A stretch of DNA of 64,000 nt from NCBI GenBank assembly GCA_963746825.1, contig CAVVCU010000007.1, positions 434,001 through 498,000 of the forward strand, read 5' to 3'. Source of the stretch: JACVRW01 sp963746825. Its GTDB lineage: Bacteria; Actinomycetota; Thermoleophilia; Solirubrobacterales; Thermoleophilaceae. Both the position numbers and the translations under genes were made by a program. Each line of letters starts with the position of its first letter. The stretch's first letter is position 1. Below, piece by piece: positions 40,635-49,419 of the stretch. The notes under the pieces were generated by a model. The model saw nothing but the letters and a program-made list of their open reading frames with translations. It made no database searches and had not been told where the DNA came from.

Positions 40635-42755
40635 CGCGCCGCGACGCGGCTTCGATGCTCTCCACGTTGCGGGGGAGCACCTCCACGCGAAGGCGGTTGC
40701 CGAACACCACGTGCAGCACCACGCCGCCGAAGCGCTCGGCGAGCAGCCGAGCGTCGTGCTCGGCTTGTTCGACCTCAGGGGCCGAGAGGCCACAGGCCTC
40801 GAGGAAGCGGCGCGCGATCGGCCCCTCCAGCTCGCGGCCCGTGAGCTCGAGCTGCTCGGTGCGGAACAGGCCGGCGGTCACGCCCGCGGTCGGCGAGATC
40901 ATCACGGCGGCCATGTCGTCCGAGAGCTTGCTCGACTCCGAGGCCACGCTCTCGATCAGGCGCCGGGCGGTGGCATCGTCACCCAGCTCGTCGAGCAGTT
41001 CGGCGAGCCGCTCGCGGCCGAGGATGCCGTCTTCGGTGCGGGCCTCCATGAGGCCGTCGGTGAAGAGGCACGCGACCGAGCCGGGCACCAGCGGCACAGT
41101 GGTCTGGCGCAGTCCGGTCCGCACGCCCACACCGATCGGGGGAGAGGATCCCGCGGTTACCGGATCGTGCGGCTGCGGTCCAGCCACTATCGGTGCCGGG
41201 TGCCCGGCGGTCGCGTACGTGAGCGAACCCGTCTCCGGGTCGTGCACGGCAAGGAGAACGGTGGCGAAGTCGCCGCCCAGGTTGTCGTCGATCACGCGGC
41301 CCGCGACCTGGAGGGCGACGCGCGGCTCGAGCCCCGCCTCGAGGTAGGCGCGCAGCGTGTAGCGCATGAACGCCGTGCGAGCGAGGGCGCCGCGGCCGTG
41401 GCCGGAAACGTCGCCGAGGATGAAGCCGACGCGCCCGCCGGGCAGCGGGAGCACGTCGTAGAAGTCGCCGCCCGCTCCCGGCCCGTCGGCGGGCCGGTAG
41501 GCCACCGAGGTGCGAAGCGCGCCGACCTTCTCGGGCACCGGAGGCAGCAGCGCGCTCTGCAGCAGGCCGACCTCCTGGAGCAGCTCCTGACGCTGGTTGG
41601 CGAGGCGCCGGGCGCGTAGGCCGGCGAGCAGGTAGCCGATCGCGAGCAGGAGGGACAGGGCGGCCAGGGCCGCGAGCGCGGCCTTGACGGAATCTGGGAT
41701 GTAGCGCACGAACTCGGTGACCGGCTGGGGGATGAAGGTGGGGCCGCTGGCCTCGTCGCCCGATCCGGCGTCCCCGCCCTTGTCGCCGGCGTTGCCGTTC
41801 TGGCCGCCGTCCTCGCCCGCACCGCCGCTGCCCGCGGAGCCGCCGCTCTGCGTGCCGGTGAAGGGTGTGAGGGGAAGCGCCGTGCCCGACGTGGTGCCCG
41901 GGCTCGCGCCGCCGGTGGCGCCGTCCGGGCCCTCGCCGGCGCCGCCCTGCGTGGGCGCCGCGGTGAGCTGGTACTCGGAGGGGCGGGTGTCGCCCTCGTC
42001 CACGATGGTCCCCCCGCCGTCGCCGACTGCGGCGCTCCGCCGCCGTTCGGCCTGATCGCCGGAGGGGGAGTCGGAGCCGGTGCCGGACTCGGCCCCCGGC
42101 AGCAAGACGCTGCGCGACGCGGGCGCGGGCGCGGGCTCCTCGGGATCGCCGGCGGAGTCGCCCGCGCTGGGCTCGGGCCCCTTGGCCCCGCCGGTCGGCT
42201 TGCCCCCGAAGCGCCGGCGTTCGCCGAAGCCGGGTGCGTCGCGGTCGATGTCCTCGGTCTCGTCGCCGGGCTCCTCGGCGGGCGGAGCCGGCGGGGGCTC
42301 TTCCGCGCCGTCGTCGCCGCCGCCGTCCTCTTCCTCGAAGTCGTTTGCGCCCCCGGAGTCGCCGTCGCCGCCGACGCCCTCCACGCCACCGACCACACCT
42401 TCGCCACCGGGAGCTCCCTGGCCGTCGCCACCGTCGCCCCCCTCGCCGATCACGTCGGGCGTATCGGGCACGGGATCGACGGGCTCGACGGCTCGACAGG
42501 ATCGACGGGCTCAGCCGGCGGAGCGGGCTCGACGGGCGGAACCGGCACGACGGGCGGCGTGGCGCCGGTGTCCTGCCCTACCGGGACATGGTGACCGTGG
42601 CCGGGCGTCCCCTTGGTCGCCGCGGCGTCGGACAGCGGGCCCTGCGATCCACCCCAAAGGAGCACAGCGGCGATCACGACGAAAACGGCAAGCGCCGCTC
42701 CGGTACGAGCCAGGACGGCCCGTGCGCCGTAACGCAGGGGATGGAAGGGGGCCAC
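40612..42755 (-). pseudogene. Membrane-anchored SpoIIE-type PP2C phosphatase, frameshifted in the extracellular linker
   Basis: Predicted sensor phosphatase of a partner-switching pathway. An N-terminal helix (TGAALAVFVVIAAVLLW) leads into a roughly 450-residue Pro/Gly/Asp-rich extracellular region, then a second helix (AALAALAALSLLLAIGYLLA) and a cytoplasmic PP2C domain: GAGGDFYDVLPLPGGRVGFI, GDVSGHGRGALA, FTDGLMEA and LSDDMAAVMI supply the metal-binding Asp residues. A short C-terminal domain follows. The linker reads PVDPVEP, then loses one base near 42488-42492 within a repeated GTCGAGCC, and resumes as EPVDPVPDTPDVIG. The GTG at 42755 is the likely start (TTG 42797 is alternative). No anti-sigma/antagonist pair is adjacent. 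Confidence 0.75.
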
Positions 42756-42950
42756 GTGGTTTATCTCGGCAGATCCAGCTTGGAGTATTAGGGGCAATTG
42801 CGATCGCCTAGAACAATCGTCTAGCCCACTAACGCCTACTGTGACCCACCTTCTTCTTCCGCGCCAGCCGTTTCGTCCATGAAACCACCCCCTGCGACCC
42901 CTTGCCGCGGTCCTGAGCCGCAGTTACGCGGCTCGCGTAAACGCGCGAGT

Positions 42951-43226
42951 CTACTCGGGCTCGGGGCGTTCTTCGCCCGGCCACTTGCCCGTGGTGCGGG
43001 CGAATGCCTGCCGGCTCGCGTGGTCGGTCGCTTCCTTCATGGCGCGGAAGATTGCGCCCTGGACGGCGGCCGCGATCACGAGCTTCGTCCAGTCGATATC
43101 GCGGTGCTTGGAGTCGGGAGGCTCCTCCTGGTCGAACACCCCCCAGACCTGGTCGAACACCTTCTTCGCGAAGAAGCCCGCTGCGAGGCCGGCGCCGATG
43201 CTGATCGGCATGAACAGGAACTTCAT
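42951..43226 (-). CDS. DUF4235 membrane protein
   Basis: A 91-residue protein with two hydrophobic segments (FMPISIGAGLAAGFFA and LVIAAAVQGAIFRAMKEA), the second leading into the RQAFARTTGKWPGE tail of DUF4235. The function is unknown. The ATG at 43226 is chosen over the one at 43238 because TATGGT lies seven bases before it, in the leaderless spacing seen throughout the window. Confidence 0.82.
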   Translation of the reverse strand: MKFLFMPISIGAGLAAGFFAKKVFDQVWGVFDQEEPPDSKHRDIDWTKLVIAAAVQGAIFRAMKEATDHASRQAFARTTGKWPGEERPEPE

Positions 43227-43260
43227 GGCCGCCACCATACCCGCACGTGCATATAAGGGC

Positions 43261-43916
43261 TCAGGCGCGCCGCAGCGGTGCTGATGTGAAGGCCACGCTG
43301 AAGGCGCGACACCACACGACGACGGTGGAGTAGCGCTTCAGGTCGACTCCCCGCGAGAGGTCGTACTGCTGGTTGCCCACGTTGCCCTTGAGCGCGCCAA
43401 GGTCGCGAAAGTCGCCCAGATCGCCGTTCGCCGGGTCGCTCGTAGTTACGTATACGCGCAGATCGGGGCCCGGATCGGTCTCGAAATCGCTGAGGGTCAG
43501 CTTGCGCTTCCCGCCGGGTAGCTCGACCACCGCCGCCTTCCCTTGCTCTGGTGGGCGAGCGAGCCGAAGCGACCCGTGGCGATCTGAACGTTGCCGCTCG
43601 GCTCGGGCGCCGGCTCGTCCGGAGAACGGCCGACCTCCGACGCCGCCGCGGCGGGAGGAGCGCCCGTCACGATCTGCTCGTCGACCTCCTTGTCGATGAG
43701 CGTGGGGGCGATCACCAGCACGGCCGCGCCCACCGCCACGATCCCGTAGCCCAGGGCGAGCGGCCAAAACAGCTCGCGCCGGCGCAAGACCAGCACCGCG
43801 CCCACCACGAACACCAGGCCGAACCACACGGCGGTGAGACCCATGGACACGGTGGCGTTGTCCGATACGCGGCCCAGGAGCAGCAGGCCGGCGGCCAGAG
43901 CCAGGACCACGACCAC
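43261..43916 (-). pseudogene. Membrane protein with C-terminal DM13 domain, frameshifted
   Basis: Four hydrophobic helices (VVLALAAGLLLLGRV, LTAVWFGLVFVVGAVLVL, FWPLALGYGIVAVGAAVLVI and the first loop) precede an extracytoplasmic DM13 domain: NVQIATGRFGSLAHQSKG, then in the next frame GKAAVVELPGGKRKLTLSDF, DLRVYVTTSDPANG and YSTVVVWCRAFSVAFTSAPL. DM13 domains are proposed redox or haem-associated modules with one conserved Cys (VVWCRAF). One base appears missing at about 43542-43548 (AGCAAGGGAAGG). The N-terminal start is uncertain: GTG 43916 is used, and a TGA lies 12 codons upstream in frame. Confidence 0.7.
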
Positions 43917-44003
43917 GAAGGCGAGCAGCCGGTATGACTTGCTGTACGGTCATGACTCTCAGCCGAGGCTACGGGGAAGGTGTTTCAGGTCTCTGAACGG
44001 ACG

Positions 44004-44693
44004 GTGACCATCGCTGCGCTGGGGGATCGCGATCCGGCCTTCCTGACCCACCGCGAGATCGACGCCGCGATGGGCCTCGTGCCCGACGGGATCGAGCTGC
44101 GCTGGGTGGCCACCGACGGCGCCGAGGCGCAGCGCATCGACCGCTTCGACGGGCTCTGGGTCCTGCCGGGCACGCCGTACCGCGACGACGGGGTGGTCTA
44201 CGAGGCGATCCGCCTCGCGCGCGAGAACCAGATGCCGACGCTCGGCACCTGCGGTGGCTTTCAGTACATGGCCGTGGAGTTCGCGCGAAACGCCGCCGGG
44301 ATCCCCGCCGCCGCTCACGCCGAGACCGAGCCCGGCGCCGACGCCGTCGTTGTGGGAGCGCTCGCCTGCGGGCTGGTCGGGGAGGAGCGCCCGGTGACCA
44401 CGGTGCCCGGCACGCGCCTCGCCGCCCTCTGCGGCACGGCCCCGTTCACCGGCTTTCACTGGTGCTCCTACGGCCTCGCCGGGGGCGTCCCCGAGAAGCT
44501 CGCCCGCGCGGGCCTCGTAATGAGCGCGTCCGCCCCGGACGCCGGTGTGGAGGGCTTCGAGCTGCCCGGGCACCCGTTCTACCTCGCCACGCTCTTCCAG
44601 CCGCAGGTGGGCAGCGCGGCGAGTGGAAAATTGCACCCGCTCCTGGCCGCGCTGTGTCAGCATGCGAGCGGAGTCGTCACCGCGCCCGGGTAG
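44004..44693 (+). CDS. CTP-synthase-like class I glutamine amidotransferase
   Basis: About 229 residues related to the glutaminase domain of CTP synthase. The nucleophile Cys is in LGTCGGFQYMAVEFARN and the late HPFYLATLFQPQ motif carries the catalytic His. The synthetase half is absent, so it is a stand-alone amidotransferase of unknown partner. The GTG at 44004 begins the first strand (TIAALGDRDPAFLTHREIDA). A GTG at 43980 is also in frame but GGGGAAG touches it directly. The last codons and the TAG (44691-44693) lie inside the tRNA-Leu gene. Confidence 0.78.
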   Translation: MTIAALGDRDPAFLTHREIDAAMGLVPDGIELRWVATDGAEAQRIDRFDGLWVLPGTPYRDDGVVYEAIRLARENQMPTLGTCGGFQYMAVEFARNAAGIPAAAHAETEPGADAVVVGALACGLVGEERPVTTVPGTRLAALCGTAPFTGFHWCSYGLAGGVPEKLARAGLVMSASAPDAGVEGFELPGHPFYLATLFQPQVGSAASGKLHPLLAALCQHASGVVTAPG

Positions 44694-44768
44694 GCGAACT
44701 GGCACAGCCCGCGCCCTTAAAAGGCGCCGCTCCTCGGAGCATTGTGGGTTCGAATCCCACCCCGGGCA
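44684..44768 (+). tRNA. tRNA-Leu (anticodon UAA)
   Basis: The acceptor stem GCCCGGG pairs with CCCGGGC plus discriminator A. The anticodon loop CTTAAAA (anticodon TAA) is closed by GCGCC/GGCGC. A class II variable arm (CGCTCCTCGGAGCAT) and the T arm GTGGGTTCGAATCCCAC complete it. It reads the rare UUA codon. Its first ten bases overlap the 3' end of the amidotransferase gene, so the mRNA and tRNA cannot both be intact from one transcript. Confidence 0.92.
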
Positions 44769-44850
44769 TCGAGGCCGTCGCGCGGAGGGCGCAACTTTGG
44801 CGCTGCTACGGTTTTCTCCCACCGGGTACCCACTCCCACCGGACCGGTTC

Positions 44851-46335
44851 TTGGAGGCATCAGCACTTCATCACTCGGCGCGGCTTCCCGCGCTGGCAGG
44901 GCGTTCACCCCTGCTGAGGCTGCAGAGCGACGAGCGACTCGTGGCTCTGATTCGCCGCGGCCAACACGGGGCGTTCGAGGCGCTGGTGCAGCGCTACCAG
45001 CCGCGGCTGCTGGCCTTCTGCCGGCACATGCTGGGCTCGCAGGAGGACGCCGAGGACGTCCTGCAGGAGGTCTTCGCCGCCTCCTTCAACGCGATCCGCG
45101 CCGACGACCGGCCGATCAACGCCCGGCCCTGGCTGTACCGGATCGCGCGCAACCGCTGCCTGAATCACCTGCGCCGCCCGCGCGCGACCGGGCAGGACTC
45201 GATGGACATCTTCGAGCGCGACGGCGGCACCACCACCGCCGACACCGTGCACAAGCGCGAGGAGTTCCGCCACATCGTGGCCGACGTCGGCGAGCTGCCC
45301 GAGACCCAGCGCACCGCGCTGCTGCTGCGCGAGATCGACGCGCTCTCCTACGACCAGATCGCCGAGGCGATGGACACCACCATCCCGAGCGTCAAGTCGC
45401 TTCTGGTGCGCGCGCGCGTGGCGCTCGCCGAGGCGTCGGAGGCACGACTGCTCACCTGCGAGGAGGTGCGGCTCGAGCTGGGCCAGGTGGCCGAGGGCAT
45501 CGCCAAGAGCTCGCCTCCGGTGCGCCGCCATCTGAAGACGTGTGATCGCTGCCGTAGCTTTCGCGGCGAGTTGCGTAAGACGGGGCGCGCGCTGGCCGCG
45601 ATCTCCCCGATCGGCCCGCTCCTGTTCTTCAAGAAGCTGTGGATCTTCAAGCTGGGGGCCGGCGGCGCCGCCGGCGCCGCCGCTGCCGGATCGGGGGGCG
45701 GCGCGGCCGCGGGAGCCGGCGTGGCCGGGGCCACCGCCGCCGCGGCCGGAGGGATCACCGCCACCGGCGCCGTGTCGGCCGGGATCTCCACCGTCGCCTC
45801 CAAGGCGGCCGCCGGGATGGCGGCCGCGGTGATCGTCACCGCCGGCGCGGTCGAGGTCAAGCACGTGACGCAGCCCGCCGTCTCGCCGCCGCAGGCCGCA
45901 ATCGCGCAGCAGGTAGTGCCCGTCCCGCCGCCGGCGCCGGTCGAGAAGCCGAAGGCCGTGGTCAGGGAGAAGAGGCAGGAGCCGGTGAAGGAGGCCGTGA
46001 AGGTCGAGCCCGCACCGGCCCCCACCCCGGTGGCCGCGGCCCCGCCGCCGGCCGAGCCGGTGGTGCCACCCGCACCGGCCCCGCTGCCGCCCCCCGAGCC
46101 CGCTCCCGCCCCGGTGCAGGAGGAGGGCTCGACCGTCACGCTGCCTCCGCGAGAGGACGAGCCACCGGTGGTGTCCCCGCCCGCCGGCGAGCCGAGTGTG
46201 CCCGCGCCGCTGCCCGGAGAGGAAGCACCTCCGGTCGATCAGCCCCCGCCCGCCCCGCCGGCCGGAGAGCCCGGCGCGGGAGCCGGCTCGGGCACGCCGC
46301 CGCCGGCTCCGCCGTCCGGGCCCCAGCGGCGTTGA
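44851..46335 (+). CDS. ECF-type sigma factor fused to a zinc-finger, membrane helix and proline-rich tail
   Basis: A 494-residue protein. Residues 30-100 are sigma region 2 (FEALVQRYQPRLLAFCRHML, EDAEDVLQEVFAASF, ARPWLYRIARNRCLNHLRR) and 135-195 region 4 (LPETQRTALLLREIDALSYD, TIPSVKSLLVRARVALAEA). Next comes an anti-sigma-like zinc finger with the HxxxCxxC motif in RRHLKTCDRCRSF, then Ala/Gly-rich hydrophobic segments that can span the membrane, then about 160 residues of Pro-rich tail. Having the inhibitor domain in cis implies a membrane-held sigma factor freed by a signal. TTG 44851 is the best start; no ATG is in frame. It is coupled to csaA by TTGA. Confidence 0.82.
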   Translation: MEASALHHSARLPALAGRSPLLRLQSDERLVALIRRGQHGAFEALVQRYQPRLLAFCRHMLGSQEDAEDVLQEVFAASFNAIRADDRPINARPWLYRIARNRCLNHLRRPRATGQDSMDIFERDGGTTTADTVHKREEFRHIVADVGELPETQRTALLLREIDALSYDQIAEAMDTTIPSVKSLLVRARVALAEASEARLLTCEEVRLELGQVAEGIAKSSPPVRRHLKTCDRCRSFRGELRKTGRALAAISPIGPLLFFKKLWIFKLGAGGAAGAAAAGSGGGAAAGAGVAGATAAAAGGITATGAVSAGISTVASKAAAGMAAAVIVTAGAVEVKHVTQPAVSPPQAAIAQQVVPVPPPAPVEKPKAVVREKRQEPVKEAVKVEPAPAPTPVAAAPPPAEPVVPPAPAPLPPPEPAPAPVQEEGSTVTLPPREDEPPVVSPPAGEPSVPAPLPGEEAPPVDQPPPAPPAGEPGAGAGSGTPPPAPPSGPQRR

Positions 46336-46664
46336 CGATCGAGTTCGAAGACTTCATGAAGGTCGACGTCCGCGTCGGCCGGATCACCCGCGTGGAGGAG
46401 TTCCCCGAGGCCCGCAAGCCCGCGTGGAAGCTGGTGCTCGACTTCGGCCCCGAGATCGGCGAGAAGCGCTCGTCGGCGCAGATCACCAACTACTCGCGCG
46501 AGGAGCTCGAGGGCAGCCTGGTGGTGGCCGTGGTCAACTTCCCGCCCCGCCAGATCGGCCCGGTGCGATCCGAGGTGCTGGTGCTCGGCGTGCCCGACGA
46601 GCAGGGCAACGTGATCCTGCTGCGCCCGACCGCCGACGTGCCGGTCGGCGGGCGGATGTACTAG
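46332..46664 (+). CDS. csaA: CsaA-like chaperone / tRNA-binding-domain protein
   Basis: A 110-residue OB-fold protein. FEDFMKVDVRVGRITRVEEF, KPAWKLVLDFGPEIGEKRSS, QITNYSREELEGSLVVAVVNF and RSEVLVLGVPD are the CsaA pattern. CsaA binds tRNA and unfolded preproteins and assists export in Bacillus. The TTG start overlaps the sigma-factor stop (TTGA, 46332-46335). Its own stop overlaps the convergent oxidase stop. Confidence 0.9.
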   Translation: MTIEFEDFMKVDVRVGRITRVEEFPEARKPAWKLVLDFGPEIGEKRSSAQITNYSREELEGSLVVAVVNFPPRQIGPVRSEVLVLGVPDEQGNVILLRPTADVPVGGRMY

Positions 46665-47578
46665 GCGACGGGCGCCAGCCCGATCACCTTCAGGCGCCGC
46701 TCGAGCGCCCTCAGCGCGAACGCGCGCGTTTCCTCCATCGACGCTCCGAAGATCTCCGTCTCGCCCTCCACGTACCACTTGGGCTGGAGCACCGCGTCGG
46801 CGATCGGTGCCACCTCGGTCATCGTGCGGGTGATCGCGTCGCCGTACTTGGGATCCTCGGCGGCCATCTCGCGCAGGAAGCGCGCGCCGAAGGCCACGTG
46901 GCGATGCTCGTCGCGCGCGATCTTGTTGAACCCCTCGACGAAGCCGGGCAGCGTGCCCACCTCCTCGTTGTACTGGAGGATGAAGTGCTGGCCGGTGAGG
47001 GCCAGCATGCCCTCGATGACCATGTGGTACAGCGTCACGGCCTCCACCAGGGCCTCGAGATCCTCGGGCCGGCGGGCCAGGTGGTCGACGCGGCTCTTGA
47101 GCATCTCGTCGAAGAGCTGGTTGAACTCCGGGTTCACGTGCTCGCTGGTCTCCGCGAGGCGCCCCTGCAGCGTGCCCGCCTCGAGGATGCCCACCTCGTC
47201 GTAGAAGCGATTGAAGAAACGCACGTGACGCGCCTCGTCGGCGATCTGCGTGCAGAGGAACACGCGCATCTCCTCGGTCGGCGCGGCGCGCATCATCGGG
47301 CCGAGCTCCTCGGCCACCTTCTGTTCGCCGATGAAGAACGACGAGAGGCCGTACATGCGCTGCAGGCGCTCCTCGCGCGGGATGCGCTCGTGCCAGTCGA
47401 TGCGGTCCTGCGTGAAGTCGATGTCCTGGGTGGCCCACTGCTGGCGCTCCCACAGGTTGTAGAGCTGCTCGTAGGTGAGCAGGTTCACCTCGCCCCGGTC
47501 GGCCGACTCGAGCAATCCGGGGTCGCTGGTGGCCTGAAAATCGGCCCGCTCCGTTCGCTGGGTTGCGCTCTCGCTCAT
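46661..47578 (-). CDS. R2-like ligand-binding oxidase (R2lox, Mn/Fe)
   Basis: A 305-residue ferritin-fold protein related to ribonucleotide reductase R2 but of the R2lox type. Metal ligands are Glu85 (FFIGEQKV), Glu115 and His118 (DEARH), Glu189 (VIEG), and Glu224 and His227 (DEHRH). Val88 and Tyr184 occupy the positions that form the Val-Tyr ether cross-link described for mycobacterial Rv0233, so the same chemistry is expected. No R1 subunit is near, arguing against a reductase role. TAGCCT lies seven bases before the ATG. The physiological substrate is unknown. Confidence 0.85.
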   Translation of the reverse strand: MSESATQRTERADFQATSDPGLLESADRGEVNLLTYEQLYNLWERQQWATQDIDFTQDRIDWHERIPREERLQRMYGLSSFFIGEQKVAEELGPMMRAAPTEEMRVFLCTQIADEARHVRFFNRFYDEVGILEAGTLQGRLAETSEHVNPEFNQLFDEMLKSRVDHLARRPEDLEALVEAVTLYHMVIEGMLALTGQHFILQYNEEVGTLPGFVEGFNKIARDEHRHVAFGARFLREMAAEDPKYGDAITRTMTEVAPIADAVLQPKWYVEGETEIFGASMEETRAFALRALERRLKVIGLAPVA

Positions 47579-47641
47579 GACCCGCAGGCTACCCCAATGG
47601 CTGGCTGACCAGCCAGAGGGATTTGCATGCCCCGGCCGGCT

Positions 47642-48196
47642 TCAGGGCCCGGGCTCGGCCGTGGCCTCGATCCGCACCCGCGTCCCCACGCCGATCGGCC
47701 TCCCGGTGAGCGCGGCCCCGGGCCGAAGCCCCTGGAACGTCGTCGAGACCGAGGCCAGCGCGCCGCTGACCCGGATCGTTTCGCTCCCGAACCGAAGGCC
47801 GTAGGGGCGGCCGTCGGCGGAACGCAGCTCCACCCGCACCGAGATGAACGACGGCACCCTCACCACACGCGGGGTGATGCGGCCCCCCTCCCCGGTGAAC
47901 AGCGCCAGCGAGCGCGCGGGAACCTCGTCGCCCGCGCCGCCGGGCGCCTCCTCGGGCGAGGTCTCCGGCGGCCGCTCCTCGGTCTCCGTCGGGTCGGGCT
48001 CGGGGTCCGGCTGAGCCTCCTCGGGCTCGGTCTCGTCCTCGGGCTCGCTGGCGGTCGGAGCCGGAGCGGTCTCCTCGGTGCGCGTCTCGGTGGCCGTGTC
48101 CGCCGGCTCGTCCTCATCGTCACCGCCGCAACCCGCAAGCACGGCGGTCGCTGCCAACAGGCACAAGAACCAAACCTTCAGCCATTTGCGAGACAT
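47642..48196 (-). CDS. Secreted lipoprotein with acidic linker
   Basis: A 184-residue lipoprotein: lipobox TAVLAGC (Cys at about residue 23), a long Glu/Pro/Thr-rich disordered linker to about residue 90, then a beta-rich domain (ITPRVVRVPSFISVRVELRS, LRFGSETIRVSGALASVSTT) ending in IGVGTRVRIEA. No enzyme motif is seen. TAGGTT lies eight bases before the ATG. The fold is suggestive of a cell-surface beta sandwich; the function is unknown. Confidence 0.65.
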   Translation of the reverse strand: MSRKWLKVWFLCLLAATAVLAGCGGDDEDEPADTATETRTEETAPAPTASEPEDETEPEEAQPDPEPDPTETEERPPETSPEEAPGGAGDEVPARSLALFTGEGGRITPRVVRVPSFISVRVELRSADGRPYGLRFGSETIRVSGALASVSTTFQGLRPGAALTGRPIGVGTRVRIEATAEPGP

Positions 48197-48223
48197 GCCG
48201 ATCAAACCTAAGGTGAGACTGTC

Positions 48224-48418
48224 ATGCGGGGGTCCTCGATACACGCTAACCGGGTGATCCGCTACGACGCGGACAAGCGCCGGCTGTGGGTGCTCGGCCA
48301 GCGCGTGCACCACGGCACCACCGGCATCGTGCTCGCCGCCCTCGGCGCCGCGCTGGTGGCCCACGACTGGAAGGACCGCCCGGTCTGGTTCCAGCGCGGG
48401 GCGCAGCAGCAGCCCTAA
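48224..48418 (+). CDS. Small conserved-type membrane-associated protein
   Basis: A 64-residue protein: VIRYDADKRRLWVLGQRVHH, then the hydrophobic GIVLAALGAALVAHDWKD and a basic end. It has one short membrane segment flanked by charged residues. AAGGTGAG precedes the ATG. No family name is recognised with confidence, but the orderly amphipathic pattern and own ribosome site support it being real. Confidence 0.55.
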   Translation: MRGSSIHANRVIRYDADKRRLWVLGQRVHHGTTGIVLAALGAALVAHDWKDRPVWFQRGAQQQP

Positions 48419-48424
48419 GGGCAC

Positions 48425-49105
48425 CTAGGGGCTGAAGCTCTCTCCCGGCTGCAGGATCTCCACCTTCGACTCCGTCATCGCCTCCACGTCGACCTTGAAG
48501 GCCTCGGCGTCGGTCTCGATAAGCGGGAAGGTGTCGTAGTGGCAGGGGATGACGGTGGTGGCGCCGACGTACTCGGCCGCGGTCACCGCGTCGATGCGAT
48601 CCATCGTGTAGTGGCCGCCGATGCACATCAGCGCCACGTCGATCGGATCGCCCCTACCGGCCACCAGCTTGAGGTCGGAGAACAGAGCGGTGTCGCCGAG
48701 GTGGTAGACGGTCTGGGCGCCGATCTTGATCAGCAGGCCGGCAGGGGTGCTCGGCGTGCCCTTCGGCGTGACCGAGGTGTGCCACGCGGGCGTGAGCTTC
48801 ACCCAGCCCCAGTCGAAGGTCACGGTTCCGCCGATGCCCGGGTCAGAGACGTTCTCCACGCCTGCGTCGGTCAGCTCGTTCGCGATCTCGAAGATGGCCA
48901 CCACCTGGGCGTTCGTGCGCTTGGCGATCTGCTCGATGTCGCCGTAGTGGTCCCCGTGCCCGTGGGTCAGGAAGATGTGCGTGGGCTCGACCTCGTCCGC
49001 GCTCGCCGCCGCCTTGGGGTTGTCGGTCAGGAACGGGTCGATGAGGACGCGCACGTCGCCGTCGGTCAGCTCAAAGCACGATTGGCCGAGAAAGCGAATT
49101 TCCAT
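48425..49105 (-). CDS. UPF0173-type metal-dependent hydrolase (metallo-beta-lactamase fold)
   Basis: A 226-residue MBL-fold protein. FLGQSCFELTDGDVRVLIDP opens it, the metal motif is FLTHGHGDHYGD, and IGGHYTMDRIDAVTAAEY and TVIPCHYDTFP supply later ligands. The family substrate is unknown. GGAGGAGACTGACC precedes the ATG. It lies two bases downstream of the small helical protein gene and is part of the rhomboid operon on the minus strand. Confidence 0.9.
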   Translation of the reverse strand: MEIRFLGQSCFELTDGDVRVLIDPFLTDNPKAAASADEVEPTHIFLTHGHGDHYGDIEQIAKRTNAQVVAIFEIANELTDAGVENVSDPGIGGTVTFDWGWVKLTPAWHTSVTPKGTPSTPAGLLIKIGAQTVYHLGDTALFSDLKLVAGRGDPIDVALMCIGGHYTMDRIDAVTAAEYVGATTVIPCHYDTFPLIETDAEAFKVDVEAMTESKVEILQPGESFSP

Positions 49106-49107
49106 GG

Positions 49108-49419
49108 TCAGTCTCCTCCGGTCTCGAGTTCACGGCACAGTTCCCAGCCGACGGCCACGCCAACCATCATGCCCATCCGCGTCTCCTCGGCCAGCAGCGT
49201 GTCGATGCGCCTCTCACGCTGAGCGGGGTCGGGCTCCGCGGCGGCCTGGCGGACCTGAGAGCGGTGGGCGTCGCCGAACCACCCGCCCTCCTCGAGGGCG
49301 TGAGCCAGCACCAGCTGCAGGTGGGGCGCGAGCACCGCGAGGGCCCGTTCGGCCCCGGCGAAGCGCTCGGGGTCGGCCAGCGCCTCCACCGCGGCGTTCA
49401 CCTGCTCCTCGGAGATCAC
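49108..49419 (-). CDS. Small helical protein of unknown function
   Basis: A 103-residue, mainly helical protein: EEQVNAAVEALADPERFAGA, LAPHLQLVLAHALEEGG, then RRIDTLLAEETRMGMMVGVA. No family is recognised. The GTG start overlaps the stop of the rhomboid gene (GTGA, 49416-49419), so it is made together with that membrane protein. Confidence 0.6.
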   Translation of the reverse strand: MISEEQVNAAVEALADPERFAGAERALAVLAPHLQLVLAHALEEGGWFGDAHRSQVRQAAAEPDPAQRERRIDTLLAEETRMGMMVGVAVGWELCRELETGGD

